From positions 1 through 32,125 of the forward strand of contig JAFTFA010000072.1 of assembly GCA_017449785.1 (NCBI GenBank): 32,125 nt of DNA. The letters are read 5' to 3'. Numbering within the stretch: position 1 is the first letter of the stretch; each line of letters begins with the position of its first letter. Below are positions 7,764 to 15,023 of the stretch, one piece after another. Origin of the DNA: Muribaculaceae bacterium (GTDB lineage Bacteria > Bacteroidota > Bacteroidia > Bacteroidales > Muribaculaceae). Below the pieces are notes generated by a model that was given only the letters and a program-made list of their open reading frames with translations, made no database searches and was not told the origin of the DNA. The translations under genes and the position numbers were made by a program.

Positions 7764-8984
7764 ATGATGGCAAACATAGAGACATTAATAAAACAAATCT
7801 CTAAAATTGTTGTAGAAGAAAGGATACAACAAGAAGAGAAACGCAAACGAGGCGAAAATTTCAATATTTTTAGTGTACTTGGTCTTTCCACAAGTGAGGT
7901 TCGGTTGCATTCTGCATTTTTGGCTGAATTATTAAATCCTAATGGTAATCATGGATTGGGCAATCAGTTTCTTGAAGCATTTCTTCAAACCCTGGTTAAT
8001 AATAAACGAATTGACCCCAGATTTGAGATTGACACAAAATCTTGCAAAGTAAGTGTAGAACATCCTATCGGGGAAATTCCTGAGGATTATTCGGAAGGAG
8101 GACGTATTGATTTGCTAATCGAAGACAATAAAAAACATGCTATTGTCATTGAGAATAAGATTAATGCAGGAGATCAATATAAACAGTTGCTCAGGTATCA
8201 TAATTATGCAATTAAGAACTCTCATGAGCATGTTCTATTGTATTTAACAAAGTTTAGAACAAAAGCAGAAGAGTATTCTGCTGAAGATGTAGACTATCAA
8301 TGTATAGGTTACAACGATGATATTCTCCCATGGCTTCAAAACTGCCTTGGTATCGCAGCCGTTCATCCAATAATTCGAGAAACAATCAGGCAATATATTA
8401 CAAATTTAAAAGACATTCTATCAATTATGGAGCAGAGCAATTTATCAAATATGTTAGATATTCTCACATCAAGAGAGAATGTTTCCACGACTATAGACAT
8501 AATTACTCAGAGTTGGGCAATTCAAAACAGAATAAGAGAGATATTCATCAATGACATCTCTGACTTGTGTAAAGATTTAGGTTTTTCATTTATGTGCGAT
8601 GATGGCGTGAAAACAGCTAGCAATAATAGTTGGATTCATATTCGAGACGACAACTACAAAGATATTGAAATGAAAATTGGTGTTGAGAGGCATACCAATT
8701 ATGATGGATTTTGTATGTGTTTTGTGCCTTTAAATGGGAAGGCTGTAAATGGTGATTATCGTTTTTGGGCCAACGGAAGTGAGCCAAATATAAATTATCC
8801 TTTTGGATGGATGTATCTATGGAGTGAATCTGGTGAGCCAAATTCAGGTATTTGGTGGAGATGGGACAATTGGTCGACATTGCGAGATATGGCTAATGGC
8901 TCAATGCTGGCTTATATAAAAAGGCAACTGTTAAGAATAAAAGAGGAAGATGCTTTTAAGAAGATGAATGATTTATTGGAATAA
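7764..8984 (+). CDS. PD-(D/E)XK nuclease superfamily protein (PDDEXK_4 type)
   Basis: The 406-aa protein carries the nuclease signature of the PDDEXK_4 family: FNIFSVLGLSTSEVRLHSAFLAELL near the N-terminus (written here as family context), then GGRIDLLI with D116 and VIENKINAGDQYKQL with E130 and K132. The conserved Glu in the LHSAFLAELLNP helix matches the upstream acidic residue of the fold. The C-terminal half (from about 240) is an uncharacterised domain rich in W, G and N (FWANGSEP, WWRWDNW). Members usually occur near restriction and abortive-infection genes and are thought to cut DNA, though few have been tested. Translation could start at 7764 or at the next codon, 7767. It is transcribed with the zinc-ribbon gene or from its own leader copy. 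Confidence 0.85.
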   Translation: MMANIETLIKQISKIVVEERIQQEEKRKRGENFNIFSVLGLSTSEVRLHSAFLAELLNPNGNHGLGNQFLEAFLQTLVNNKRIDPRFEIDTKSCKVSVEHPIGEIPEDYSEGGRIDLLIEDNKKHAIVIENKINAGDQYKQLLRYHNYAIKNSHEHVLLYLTKFRTKAEEYSAEDVDYQCIGYNDDILPWLQNCLGIAAVHPIIRETIRQYITNLKDILSIMEQSNLSNMLDILTSRENVSTTIDIITQSWAIQNRIREIFINDISDLCKDLGFSFMCDDGVKTASNNSWIHIRDDNYKDIEMKIGVERHTNYDGFCMCFVPLNGKAVNGDYRFWANGSEPNINYPFGWMYLWSESGEPNSGIWWRWDNWSTLRDMANGSMLAYIKRQLLRIKEEDAFKKMNDLLE

Positions 8985-8993
8985 TGTAGATTC

Positions 8994-9001
8994 TATTTTT
9001 G
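8994..9001 (+). promoter_or_regulatory. Candidate -7 promoter element of the PLD-family gene
   Basis: TATTTTTG matches TAnnTTTG and lies 16 bp before the ATG at 9018 in an AT-rich gap of 33 bp. No clear -33 element is seen. Confidence 0.4.
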
Positions 9002-9017
9002 TTTATAAATATATGCG

Positions 9018-9530
9018 ATGCTTCAATTAATTTCTAATAGTGACCATTATGGGGAGGTACTTGGTCGGGGGCAGTCCGTAAAGCGCTCGTTGTGGATTGG
9101 GACGGCCGACATTAAGGACCTATATGTGGAGGTTGGCAAGGAGAAGAAGCCTTTTCTGGCGGTTATCGCTTTGCTGATTCGACGAGGTGTTGAGGTGAGG
9201 CTGATTCATGCTAAGGAGCCTGGGCCGAACTTCCGAGAGGATTTTGATAGGTATCCCGTGCTATATGACCGGTTGGAACGAGTGCTGTGTCCCCGGGTTC
9301 ACTTTAAGATGCTGGTCTTTGACTGCGAGGAGGTGTATATTGGTAGCGCTAACCTCACGGGTGCCGGCATCGGCATGAAGAGCAGCGATAAGCGAAACTT
9401 CGAAGCAGGCATCCTGACCGATAATCCTCTAATCGTCGAGCAGGCCATGAAGCAGTTCGACGACGTCTGGATGGGCAAGCACTGCAAAACCTGCAAGCGC
9501 AAAGACTATTGCCCAGACCCCATCGTATAA
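9018..9530 (+). CDS. Phospholipase D-like (single HKD) nuclease family protein
   Basis: A 170-aa protein with one HKD motif: H95-x-K97 four residues before D102 (HFKMLVFD), followed by YIGSANLTG, the hallmark GSxN of the PLD superfamily. The single motif means it would act as a dimer, as the Nuc and BfiI nuclease types do. Upstream, SLWIGTADIKDLYV and RGVEVRLIHAKEPG fit the first half of the PLD fold. It ends in a cysteine cluster (HCKTCKRKDYCPDP) that could bind zinc or a metal cluster, which is uncommon in minimal PLD nucleases. It may attack nucleic acid rather than lipid, given the neighbouring nuclease genes and the lack of a signal peptide; that is inference. Confidence 0.85.
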   Translation: MLQLISNSDHYGEVLGRGQSVKRSLWIGTADIKDLYVEVGKEKKPFLAVIALLIRRGVEVRLIHAKEPGPNFREDFDRYPVLYDRLERVLCPRVHFKMLVFDCEEVYIGSANLTGAGIGMKSSDKRNFEAGILTDNPLIVEQAMKQFDDVWMGKHCKTCKRKDYCPDPIV

Positions 9531-9562
9531 GTTTTTTCAAGAAAAATCATCATCATGACGCG

Positions 9563-9598
9563 CCTCTGCCACAGAATGGCAGGGGTCGTCTTTTTCTT
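9563..9598 (+). promoter_or_regulatory. Hairpin promoter element, copy 1
   Basis: A 9-bp stem CCTCTGCCA (9563-9571) and TGGCAGGGG (9577-9585, one G-U) with loop CAGAA, followed by a pyrimidine-rich tract and a -7-like TTTCTTTG. It ends just before the ATG at 9605. Related hairpins lie before the genes at 10185 and 11444. Confidence 0.65.
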
Positions 9599-9604
9599 TG
9601 CACC

Positions 9605-10105
9605 ATGGACAAGTACCTGTTTCTTGACTTTGATGGTGTGCTGAATACTGAGTTTTATCAGGATTTGCTGATGTCTCAGGGGAAACCATTTCGAGACAAA
9701 CATGGGCCTTTCTTTGATCCGGTGACTGTTGAACAGTTAAAGCGAGTCATTGATTCAACTCATGCTGATATCGTAATTGAATCATCGTGGAAGTACCTTG
9801 GGCTGGAGGCTATGCAGGACATGTGGACGGATCGACAACTGCCTGGTCGTGTTATCGACATCACGCCGTCGGTTGTCAGCGCCAGTTGGTCACTTGACGA
9901 TAACGGCCTGGATACGAGACAAAGCAAAGGCATTGAAATAGACTTTTGGCTTTTCGAGAATGCCACCCGAGACGCTCGATACGTCATCATTGACGATGAG
10001 TATGTAATACTGGATTCCCAGTTACCGCACTTTATCTTGACCAATCCTTTCGATGGCATCACGGACTTGCTGGCCGACCGTGCCGTAGCGTTACTCAACG
10101 GCTGA
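9605..10105 (+). CDS. HAD-fold phosphatase-like protein (SAK-type HAD domain)
   Basis: The 166-aa protein starts MDKYLFLDFDGVL at ATG 9605, directly after a hairpin promoter element; an upstream in-frame start at 9509 would run through that element and overlap the PLD gene, so I reject it. HAD motif I is DFDGVL (D8, D10), motif II is IESSWKYLG (Ser), and motif IV is IIDDEY (D130, D131). The layout fits the HAD domain first named from Swiss-Army-knife RNA-repair proteins, often found in phage and defence contexts, where it is expected to remove phosphate from nucleic-acid ends. A paralogue with damaged catalytic motifs follows. Substrate unknown. Confidence 0.8.
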   Translation: MDKYLFLDFDGVLNTEFYQDLLMSQGKPFRDKHGPFFDPVTVEQLKRVIDSTHADIVIESSWKYLGLEAMQDMWTDRQLPGRVIDITPSVVSASWSLDDNGLDTRQSKGIEIDFWLFENATRDARYVIIDDEYVILDSQLPHFILTNPFDGITDLLADRAVALLNG

Positions 10106-10115
10106 AATATTTGCA

Positions 10116-10154
10116 CATCTGCCACAGATTGGCCGAGGCATCTTTTACTTTTGT
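10116..10154 (+). promoter_or_regulatory. Hairpin promoter element, copy 2
   Basis: The imperfect hairpin CATCTGCCA-cagat-TGGCCGAGG (10116-10138) is followed by TACTTTTG (10146-10153), a good match to the -7 consensus TAnnTTTG. The gene starts at 10185. The loop and inner stem (CTGCCACAGATTGGC-like core) are shared with copies 1 and 3. Confidence 0.65.
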
Positions 10155-10184
10155 GGTGACAAAACAATTAATAATATTTGAAAT

Positions 10185-10907
10185 ATGGAACAAACAACAG
10201 ACAATCTCATTTATCCCTTGACCATCATCAGGGATCGCTACCACGAGAGTCTTTACGAATATTTGGCGTTCAATCTTGAGTCATGGGATGTTCCCAAAGC
10301 AATCAATGACGACGGACTTGATTATTGGAGCTTTTGGCTCCATGAAGCCCAGAAATACATCATCGGCAAGGGAGATACTGTGCAAGAAGCATTAGAAGAC
10401 CTGAAAGCCAAACTGGAGCCAGCGCCTGAGAATCCACTTGTGGACAAGTTTCTGTTCATTGACTTTGAACGAATCATGGACATAGGCAATAAAGATGCTG
10501 TTGAGAATCTGCTATTCATTGTGGAACAGACTCACTGCAAAATCATCATCACATCAATCTGCCGTCGCGATGACCCTTATCAAGTCAAAGAGTTGTGGAA
10601 GAAATACCAGATGCCAATAGAGTATTATTCCATGACTCCGATACTGACCGAAAATAATTACAAGGATCCAGTGACTGGAGAGCCATTGGAAATGAAGGAG
10701 TATGGCTTTGGTATAGCACCCGCCGTGGAAATTGGCGCATGGTTAAATACTCATGTGACTCAAGATTTCCTTTATGCCATCCTTGACTTCGAAGACTCTA
10801 TTCACTTTAATCACCAATCAGCACATCTTGTGACTGTTGACAGCAAGAAAGGATTTACCAGGGCGAATGCCAACGAAGTCATAAGCATTCTGAATGGTAA
10901 AACTTAA
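10185..10907 (+). CDS. HicB-like N-terminal domain fused to a degenerate SAK-type HAD domain
   Basis: A 240-aa protein. The first 80 residues end in the HicB-like pattern GDTVQEALEDLKAKL, after a short beta-strand region with FNLESWDVPKAINDDGLDYW. HicB-like domains serve as antitoxins or adaptors. From residue 88, KFLFIDFERIMDI aligns with DKYLFLDFDGVL of the previous gene, and IEIGAWL/NAHVTQDFLYAILDFED aligns with its end; both proteins finish in LNG. The HAD residues are altered: motif I has D93 but E95 for Asp, motif II serine context is changed (ITSICRR), and motif IV DD is D201-F202. It is probably not an active phosphatase and may bind the active paralogue or its substrate. The HicB assignment is by pattern only. 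Confidence 0.6.
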   Translation: MEQTTDNLIYPLTIIRDRYHESLYEYLAFNLESWDVPKAINDDGLDYWSFWLHEAQKYIIGKGDTVQEALEDLKAKLEPAPENPLVDKFLFIDFERIMDIGNKDAVENLLFIVEQTHCKIIITSICRRDDPYQVKELWKKYQMPIEYYSMTPILTENNYKDPVTGEPLEMKEYGFGIAPAVEIGAWLNTHVTQDFLYAILDFEDSIHFNHQSAHLVTVDSKKGFTRANANEVISILNGKT

Positions 10908-10943
10908 TACTACAATATTGTTTCACATTTAAAACGTTTTATT

Positions 10944-11165
10944 ATGAGCAAAGTTTTTAGAATTACGCCAAAGCGCACCAGGCGCGTCAACGGGCAAGTC
11001 ATCACGCCCGAAATGGTCATTACAGTAACAACCCGCCAACATTGTATCAACCCGTTCTACAACGGTGCTGTCGAGGTCCAGGAGCAGTACATGCGCATGT
11101 ACCAGTTCGACTACAAGAAGGCCTGTATGAGCGCTGCCGACTTCACCTACCAGGCACTCGACTGA
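10944..11165 (+). CDS. Small hypothetical protein (73 aa)
   Basis: A 73-aa basic ORF starting MSKVFRITPKRTRRVNGQ at ATG 10944, 36 bp after the preceding stop. The N-terminus carries many Arg/Lys and Thr residues, the centre reads EMVITVTTRQHCINPFYNG and the end is FDYKKACMSAADFTYQALD. Base use is coding-like and the frame is clean, with no overlap. I recognise no family. The GAVEVQEQYMRMYQFDYKKA region could form a helix. It is in the same direction as the neighbouring HAD genes and may belong to their transcript. The left terminal repeat of a MITE-like element overlaps its stop codon, so the original 3' end may have been altered by insertion. Confidence 0.55.
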   Translation: MSKVFRITPKRTRRVNGQVITPEMVITVTTRQHCINPFYNGAVEVQEQYMRMYQFDYKKACMSAADFTYQALD

Positions 11166-11340
11166 GATGCAATTTTGAAATTTGATATGTGATGTTTGGT
11201 TAGCCGGGCTTTGAGCGCCTTTTTGGCCATTTTTACTTGATATTGTTCGTCACGATGCCCGCATCGCTCCTCAAAGATTAATTAAAACTGCCTCAAAAAT
11301 CCATCTCAAATCCTCGGCAAAAATTTCAAAACAGCATCTC
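11164..11340. mobile_element. MITE-like non-coding element with 20-bp terminal inverted repeats
   Basis: GAGATGCAATTTTGAAATTT at 11164-11183 is matched in inverted orientation at 11321-11340 (18 of 20 bases). The 177-bp interval has no ORF of note, and contains a small internal palindrome GATGCCCGCATC and the inverted pair around GGGCTTTGAGCGCC / GGCCATTTTT. Size and ends fit a miniature inverted-repeat element or a transcribed repeat. No clear target-site duplication is seen. The left repeat overlaps the stop codon of the 73-aa ORF. Confidence 0.6.
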
Positions 11341-11375
11341 TGCACATTTTCATCAAGAAAAACAACAATTGATTA

Positions 11376-11416
11376 CACCTCTGCCACAGATTGGCGGAGG
11401 TGCAGTTTTATTTTGC
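11376..11416 (+). promoter_or_regulatory. Hairpin promoter element, copy 3 (head of the FtsZ-RavA-ViaA operon)
   Basis: The best of the three hairpins: CACCTCTGCCA (11376-11386) pairs over 11 bp with TGGCGGAGGTG (11392-11402), loop CAGAT, followed by a TTTTATTTTG stretch that resembles the -7 box. The ATG of the first operon gene is at 11444. Sequence before the hairpin (TCAAGAAAAA) is also shared with copy 1. Confidence 0.65.
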
Positions 11417-11443
11417 AGCGACAAACAAAACAATGTGCGAACT

Positions 11444-12082
11444 ATGATTGAATTACAAGATTACGACATCCAGCTCATTGAGAGGGAAATCTATTTGAAA
11501 TATGACCTCACACCATGCGACTATGCGGATTGTGATTGCCTGCTATCTTTGCGTAAGGCGATGATTAATGAGCGGGTATTGGCGCATCAGGAGGAGATAT
11601 TACCCGACATTATCGCTTTCAATGATGCGCTGCGAGAGGCATTGCGGGAGATGTACGACAGGGCACATCTTGTGTGGAACAGCATCAAAGAAAACAAGAC
11701 CTTCGGCGATTACATGGAACTGACGGCAAAGTGTTTCCTCAGCTGCGACTACCCCGCATTACATCCCATTCAGGATAATGACAGGGCAGATCTGTGGTGC
11801 GCCATCTGCGACAGCGGATGGAACCCGCTGTATGAAGATGGTGTTACGCTGCCAACCCTGACGTTTCCATCGAACGTGGACGAGTCCTTCGATTATCTCA
11901 CAGGCCTAGATTGCCCACCGCCCAATTGGAACGAGGGCTTGGACCAAGAATTGACCAAGGACTTGCATCTTATCCAGCCTTTCCACCATCTGTTTGACCA
12001 CATGAACTTCGCTATCACCGACTTCATCTACGTGCGTCAATTCGAGACAGAAATCAATATAGAAATCCATAAAGAACTTTGA
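11444..12082 (+). CDS. Hypothetical protein, first gene of the FtsZ-RavA-ViaA operon
   Basis: A 212-aa acidic soluble protein, start MIELQDYDIQLIERE at ATG 11444. A longer in-frame start at 11369 would cover the hairpin promoter element, so I prefer 11444. It has no signal peptide or membrane segment. The first half (EREIYLKYDLTPCDYADCDC, then an amphipathic helix with ILPDIIAFNDALREALREM) looks helical; several Cys residues (DYADCDC, KCFLSCDYP, WCAICDSGW) occur but do not form a clear zinc pattern. The C-terminal part is rich in Phe/His/Asp. I recognise no family. It is 6 bp from the next gene and part of the tight cluster leading to the FtsZ-like, RavA and ViaA genes, so it is probably a dedicated component. 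Confidence 0.6.
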   Translation: MIELQDYDIQLIEREIYLKYDLTPCDYADCDCLLSLRKAMINERVLAHQEEILPDIIAFNDALREALREMYDRAHLVWNSIKENKTFGDYMELTAKCFLSCDYPALHPIQDNDRADLWCAICDSGWNPLYEDGVTLPTLTFPSNVDESFDYLTGLDCPPPNWNEGLDQELTKDLHLIQPFHHLFDHMNFAITDFIYVRQFETEINIEIHKEL

Positions 12083-12088
12083 ATCATT

Positions 12089-12424
12089 ATGGCAGAGAAA
12101 AAGAAGCCAAAGAAGGGTCAAACAGATCCCTTCAATCCTGATTATTTTAGTTATATCAGCGATTACCAACTTGAAGAGGTTTGGAACACCAACAATACTA
12201 TAGCGCAGTTGATTGTGCCACGTTTATTAGCGTTTAAAGATCTTGATAAGCATGGGTATCCTGGAGATTTCAACGACATGCGTGCTTGGAACAAAGCGAT
12301 TCAAAAGATGGCGGATGCTTTTGAATTGATGAAATATGTACAGACGTTGTCTAAGGAGGAAGAAGCCATCGTTGCAAAGGGGCTGAATCTTTTCTGCAAA
12401 TATTTCCGTCAACTCTGGGACTAA
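12089..12424 (+). CDS. Small helical hypothetical protein (phage-protein-like pattern)
   Basis: A 111-aa protein beginning MAEKKKPKKGQTDPFNPDYF, 6 bp after the previous stop and 26 bp before the FtsZ-like gene. After a lysine-rich start it reads VWNTNNTIAQLIVPRLLAFK, then KHGYPGDFND, WNKAIQKMADAFEL, and ends KGLNLFCKYFRQLWD. This order (W..N..IA..I.P.L..FK, GYP, W...I.KM..AF, GL.LF.KYF..LW) resembles small phage-encoded proteins I have seen, but I cannot name a family. If the resemblance is real, it could be a captured phage protein or a decoy in a defence system. It is otherwise of unknown function and part of the operon by spacing. Confidence 0.6.
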   Translation: MAEKKKPKKGQTDPFNPDYFSYISDYQLEEVWNTNNTIAQLIVPRLLAFKDLDKHGYPGDFNDMRAWNKAIQKMADAFELMKYVQTLSKEEEAIVAKGLNLFCKYFRQLWD

Positions 12425-12450
12425 TGATATAACAATTATACAATCACAAT

Positions 12451-13467
12451 ATGGAAGACAAGAAAAATAATCAAGTGATAAACGAGCCCGAATGGGGCGA
12501 CAGGTCAACGTTGAACCAATATCAGCAGTCCTCGATTATCAAGGCGATAGGCGTCGGTGGCGGAGGCATTAATGCTGTCAATCAGATGCTTTTTCACATT
12601 AAGGACATCAACTATGTTGTCCTCGACTCAGATAGTCAGCAACTCAATCGGTCGTCTGTACCTAACCGTGTGCTTCTGAGACCAGACACAACACATCGTA
12701 TTGCTACTGAAGAGAGTGAATCCGAGATAGCAGCTCTATTTGACGATGATACCAAGATGGTCATCATTATTGCGGGCTTGGGTGGGGAGACTGGAACCGA
12801 TGTGGCTCCTGTCGTGGCTCGCATTGCTCGCGAGAAAGAGGTAGCACTCACCGTTGGCATCGTGACAATCCCCTTCCAGTTTGAGGGAACCGAAAAGATT
12901 CAAATGGCTCTTGCAGGGATCGAAGAGATGCGCAAGCAAGTCGATGCCTTGTTTATAATTGACAACCAGCGCCTGACCGAAATATACAACGACCTAGACC
13001 AAACCAACGCATTTGTTAAATCCTATGAAACTCTGACCACAGTTGCCCGCAGTCTCTGCGACATGACTACTGCCTACTATAAAACGTGTATTGACTTCAA
13101 CGATCTTAACTATACCCTGCACAAAGGCGGTCAAGCAATGGTCTTTTCGGGTTATGCCATGGGTGAACGCCGCGTGACCAAGGCTCTAGAAGATGCCTTT
13201 GAATCGCCATTGCTCAAGGATTGCGATATATACTGCTCCAGAAAGATGATGATGACTTTCCTTTACAATCCCTACAGCGAGTCTCCACTTCGGATGGATG
13301 AGATGAATGAGATCCAGGAGTTCATAGAAAACTTTGACAAGGAAATGGATGTGATTTGGGGCTTAGCACATGACAACACGCTTGAGGATCAAATCAAAGT
13401 GACTGTGTTGGCTTCAGGATTCAATGTATCATACAAGAAGCCAAACACCACTGGGACAAACAAATGA
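12451..13467 (+). CDS. Divergent FtsZ/tubulin-family GTPase
   Basis: FtsZ polymerises on GTP into filaments at the membrane. This 338-aa relative has the FtsZ nucleotide-binding T1 loop GVGGGGINAVNQM (34-46) and the block TVGIVTIPFQFEG with GIEEMRKQVDALFII that is close to true FtsZ. The tubulin signature GGGTGTG is changed to GGETGTD (111-117). The T7 catalytic loop keeps both Asp residues (DFND, 215-218), while the usual preceding Asn is Cys213. It is shorter than cell-division FtsZ of this order and ends in YKKPNTTGTNK without the conserved C-terminal peptide that binds FtsA. It overlaps the RavA gene by 4 bp (ATGA), so translation is coupled. It is thus an accessory FtsZ-like protein, not the division protein; polymerisation and GTPase activity are inferred. 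Confidence 0.88.
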   Translation: MEDKKNNQVINEPEWGDRSTLNQYQQSSIIKAIGVGGGGINAVNQMLFHIKDINYVVLDSDSQQLNRSSVPNRVLLRPDTTHRIATEESESEIAALFDDDTKMVIIIAGLGGETGTDVAPVVARIAREKEVALTVGIVTIPFQFEGTEKIQMALAGIEEMRKQVDALFIIDNQRLTEIYNDLDQTNAFVKSYETLTTVARSLCDMTTAYYKTCIDFNDLNYTLHKGGQAMVFSGYAMGERRVTKALEDAFESPLLKDCDIYCSRKMMMTFLYNPYSESPLRMDEMNEIQEFIENFDKEMDVIWGLAHDNTLEDQIKVTVLASGFNVSYKKPNTTGTNK

Positions 13468-15023
13468 AAGTTGAAACACAAATAAAAACGCTGCTCAAGG
13501 TGCTGTCTCAAGGCATCTTTGAGAAAGAGCATATCCTCGCGATGGCTTTGCTGAGTGCGATCGCAGGGGAAAGCATTTTCCTACTTGGCCCTCCCGGAAC
13601 GGCAAAAAGCCTCGTAGCACGTCGGTTGAAAATGGCTTTTAAGGATAGCCGAGCCTTTGAATACCTCATGTCACGTTTCAGCACCCCGGACGAGATCTTC
13701 GGACCAGTCTCGATATCCCTGCTGAAGAACGAGGACAGATATGAGCGTGTGGTGGACGGTTTTCTGCCGACTGCAACCGTCGTGTTTCTGGATGAGATTT
13801 GGAAAGCGAGCCCCAGCATTCAGAACTCACTGCTAACGGCCATTAATGAACGCATCTTCCAAAACGGACGCGAAACGATCCATTTGCCCATGAAAGGACT
13901 GATTGCTGCCAGCAACGAGCTACCAGCAGAGGACGAAGGGCTTGAGGCGTTGTGGGACCGCTTCCTGGTACGCATGGTGTCCAACTGCATCAATAGCGAA
14001 GCGTCATTCTTTAAGATGATTCGCCAGGGGAATAGTCCCGATCCCGTCGTGCCCGAAGATTGTCTGATTACCGATGAACTGTTTGACAAATGGCAGCAGA
14101 ATATCGACAAGATTGTGATACCAGATGAAATTTGCTATGCCGTTACGAACATACGCAAACGCCTGAAGGAGGAGACCAAGAATGACGAAGTGAACGAGAT
14201 GGACTATTATGTCTCGGATCGTCGATGGAAAAAGTGCTTCCGTCTGATGAGGGCATCTGCTTTCCTGAATGGTCGTAAAGCCCTCGACATGACAGACCTG
14301 CCCTTACTGATACATTGCCTGTGGAATAAGGCAGAGACGATAGCTACAACGGTGGATGTCGTACTGAAGGGCCTCACGGCATCAATTTATGACCGACTTG
14401 ACAAGATTGAGAAGGCTCTTGAGCAAGAGTTGAAGTTCAGTGCCGAGCCTGTAATCAAGCAGAAAGACAAGAAGAAACAATCAGAATCCTTTCTCTTGAC
14501 CAACTATATGTATTATTCGTTGCGTGATTTTCCCAAGGGGCAGTGCCTGTTCTATAAGCATGATTACAATCACCTTGACTCCAAGAAGCCCGTGGATGGC
14601 ATCATCTATCTGGATGAGGCAAAAAACGCGTGGATCGTTCGTGCTATCTATACAGGCACACCATTTGATTACAAAGTCAAGACGACCTCTCAAGTGAAAA
14701 AGGTGAAACTGTTGAAGTGCAACGCCGGTATCATTGTTGACGGCGTGCCGTATGGCTTTGAGGGGATGGTAAATTCCGCTCTTAGTGGAGAAGTTGGGAC
14801 GGTCAGCGATACCTTGGTGAAAAATTGGGCCGAATCAGCTCTTGAATTGATGAACAATGACTTGCGTCCTCAACTCTCGCAGTTACAAGAGCAATTTGCT
14901 AAGGCCGAGCATTTGTTCCTCTCGAACGATGACCTTAAACTGGCCAACAAATATCTGTCGCAATGTGAGAAGAGATTCAACGAGGTGGCCGTGAAGGTAC
15001 ATAATGCAAAAGGGTTGTTATGA
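13464..15023 (+). CDS. ravA: MoxR-family AAA+ ATPase, RavA type
   Basis: RavA is a hexameric MoxR AAA+ ATPase that works with the VWA protein ViaA as a chaperone-like machine on membrane and redox complexes. The 519-aa protein shows Walker A GPPGTAKS (42-49), Walker B VVFLDE (106-111), sensor-1 region IAASNELP (147-154), and the RavA signatures RAFEYLMSRFSTPDEIFGP and LLTAINERIFQNG. Residues about 280-519 are the C-terminal helical and insertion region, with coiled-coil-like LQEQFAKAEHLFLSNDDLK near the end. Length is close to Escherichia coli RavA. Its start overlaps the FtsZ-like stop by 4 bp and its stop overlaps the ViaA start by 4 bp, so the three are translationally coupled. Symbol given by similarity; the substrate is unknown. 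Confidence 0.9.
   Translation: MKVETQIKTLLKVLSQGIFEKEHILAMALLSAIAGESIFLLGPPGTAKSLVARRLKMAFKDSRAFEYLMSRFSTPDEIFGPVSISLLKNEDRYERVVDGFLPTATVVFLDEIWKASPSIQNSLLTAINERIFQNGRETIHLPMKGLIAASNELPAEDEGLEALWDRFLVRMVSNCINSEASFFKMIRQGNSPDPVVPEDCLITDELFDKWQQNIDKIVIPDEICYAVTNIRKRLKEETKNDEVNEMDYYVSDRRWKKCFRLMRASAFLNGRKALDMTDLPLLIHCLWNKAETIATTVDVVLKGLTASIYDRLDKIEKALEQELKFSAEPVIKQKDKKKQSESFLLTNYMYYSLRDFPKGQCLFYKHDYNHLDSKKPVDGIIYLDEAKNAWIVRAIYTGTPFDYKVKTTSQVKKVKLLKCNAGIIVDGVPYGFEGMVNSALSGEVGTVSDTLVKNWAESALELMNNDLRPQLSQLQEQFAKAEHLFLSNDDLKLANKYLSQCEKRFNEVAVKVHNAKGLL

Noticed and set aside
9509-9604. Upstream in-frame extension of the SAK-type HAD protein
   Set aside because: It would overlap the PLD gene and run through the hairpin promoter element; the HAD fold starts right at the ATG at 9605.
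12451-13467. The FtsZ-like gene as the cell-division ftsZ
   Set aside because: It is not in a division and cell-wall cluster, lacks the C-terminal peptide, and has changed signature glycines.
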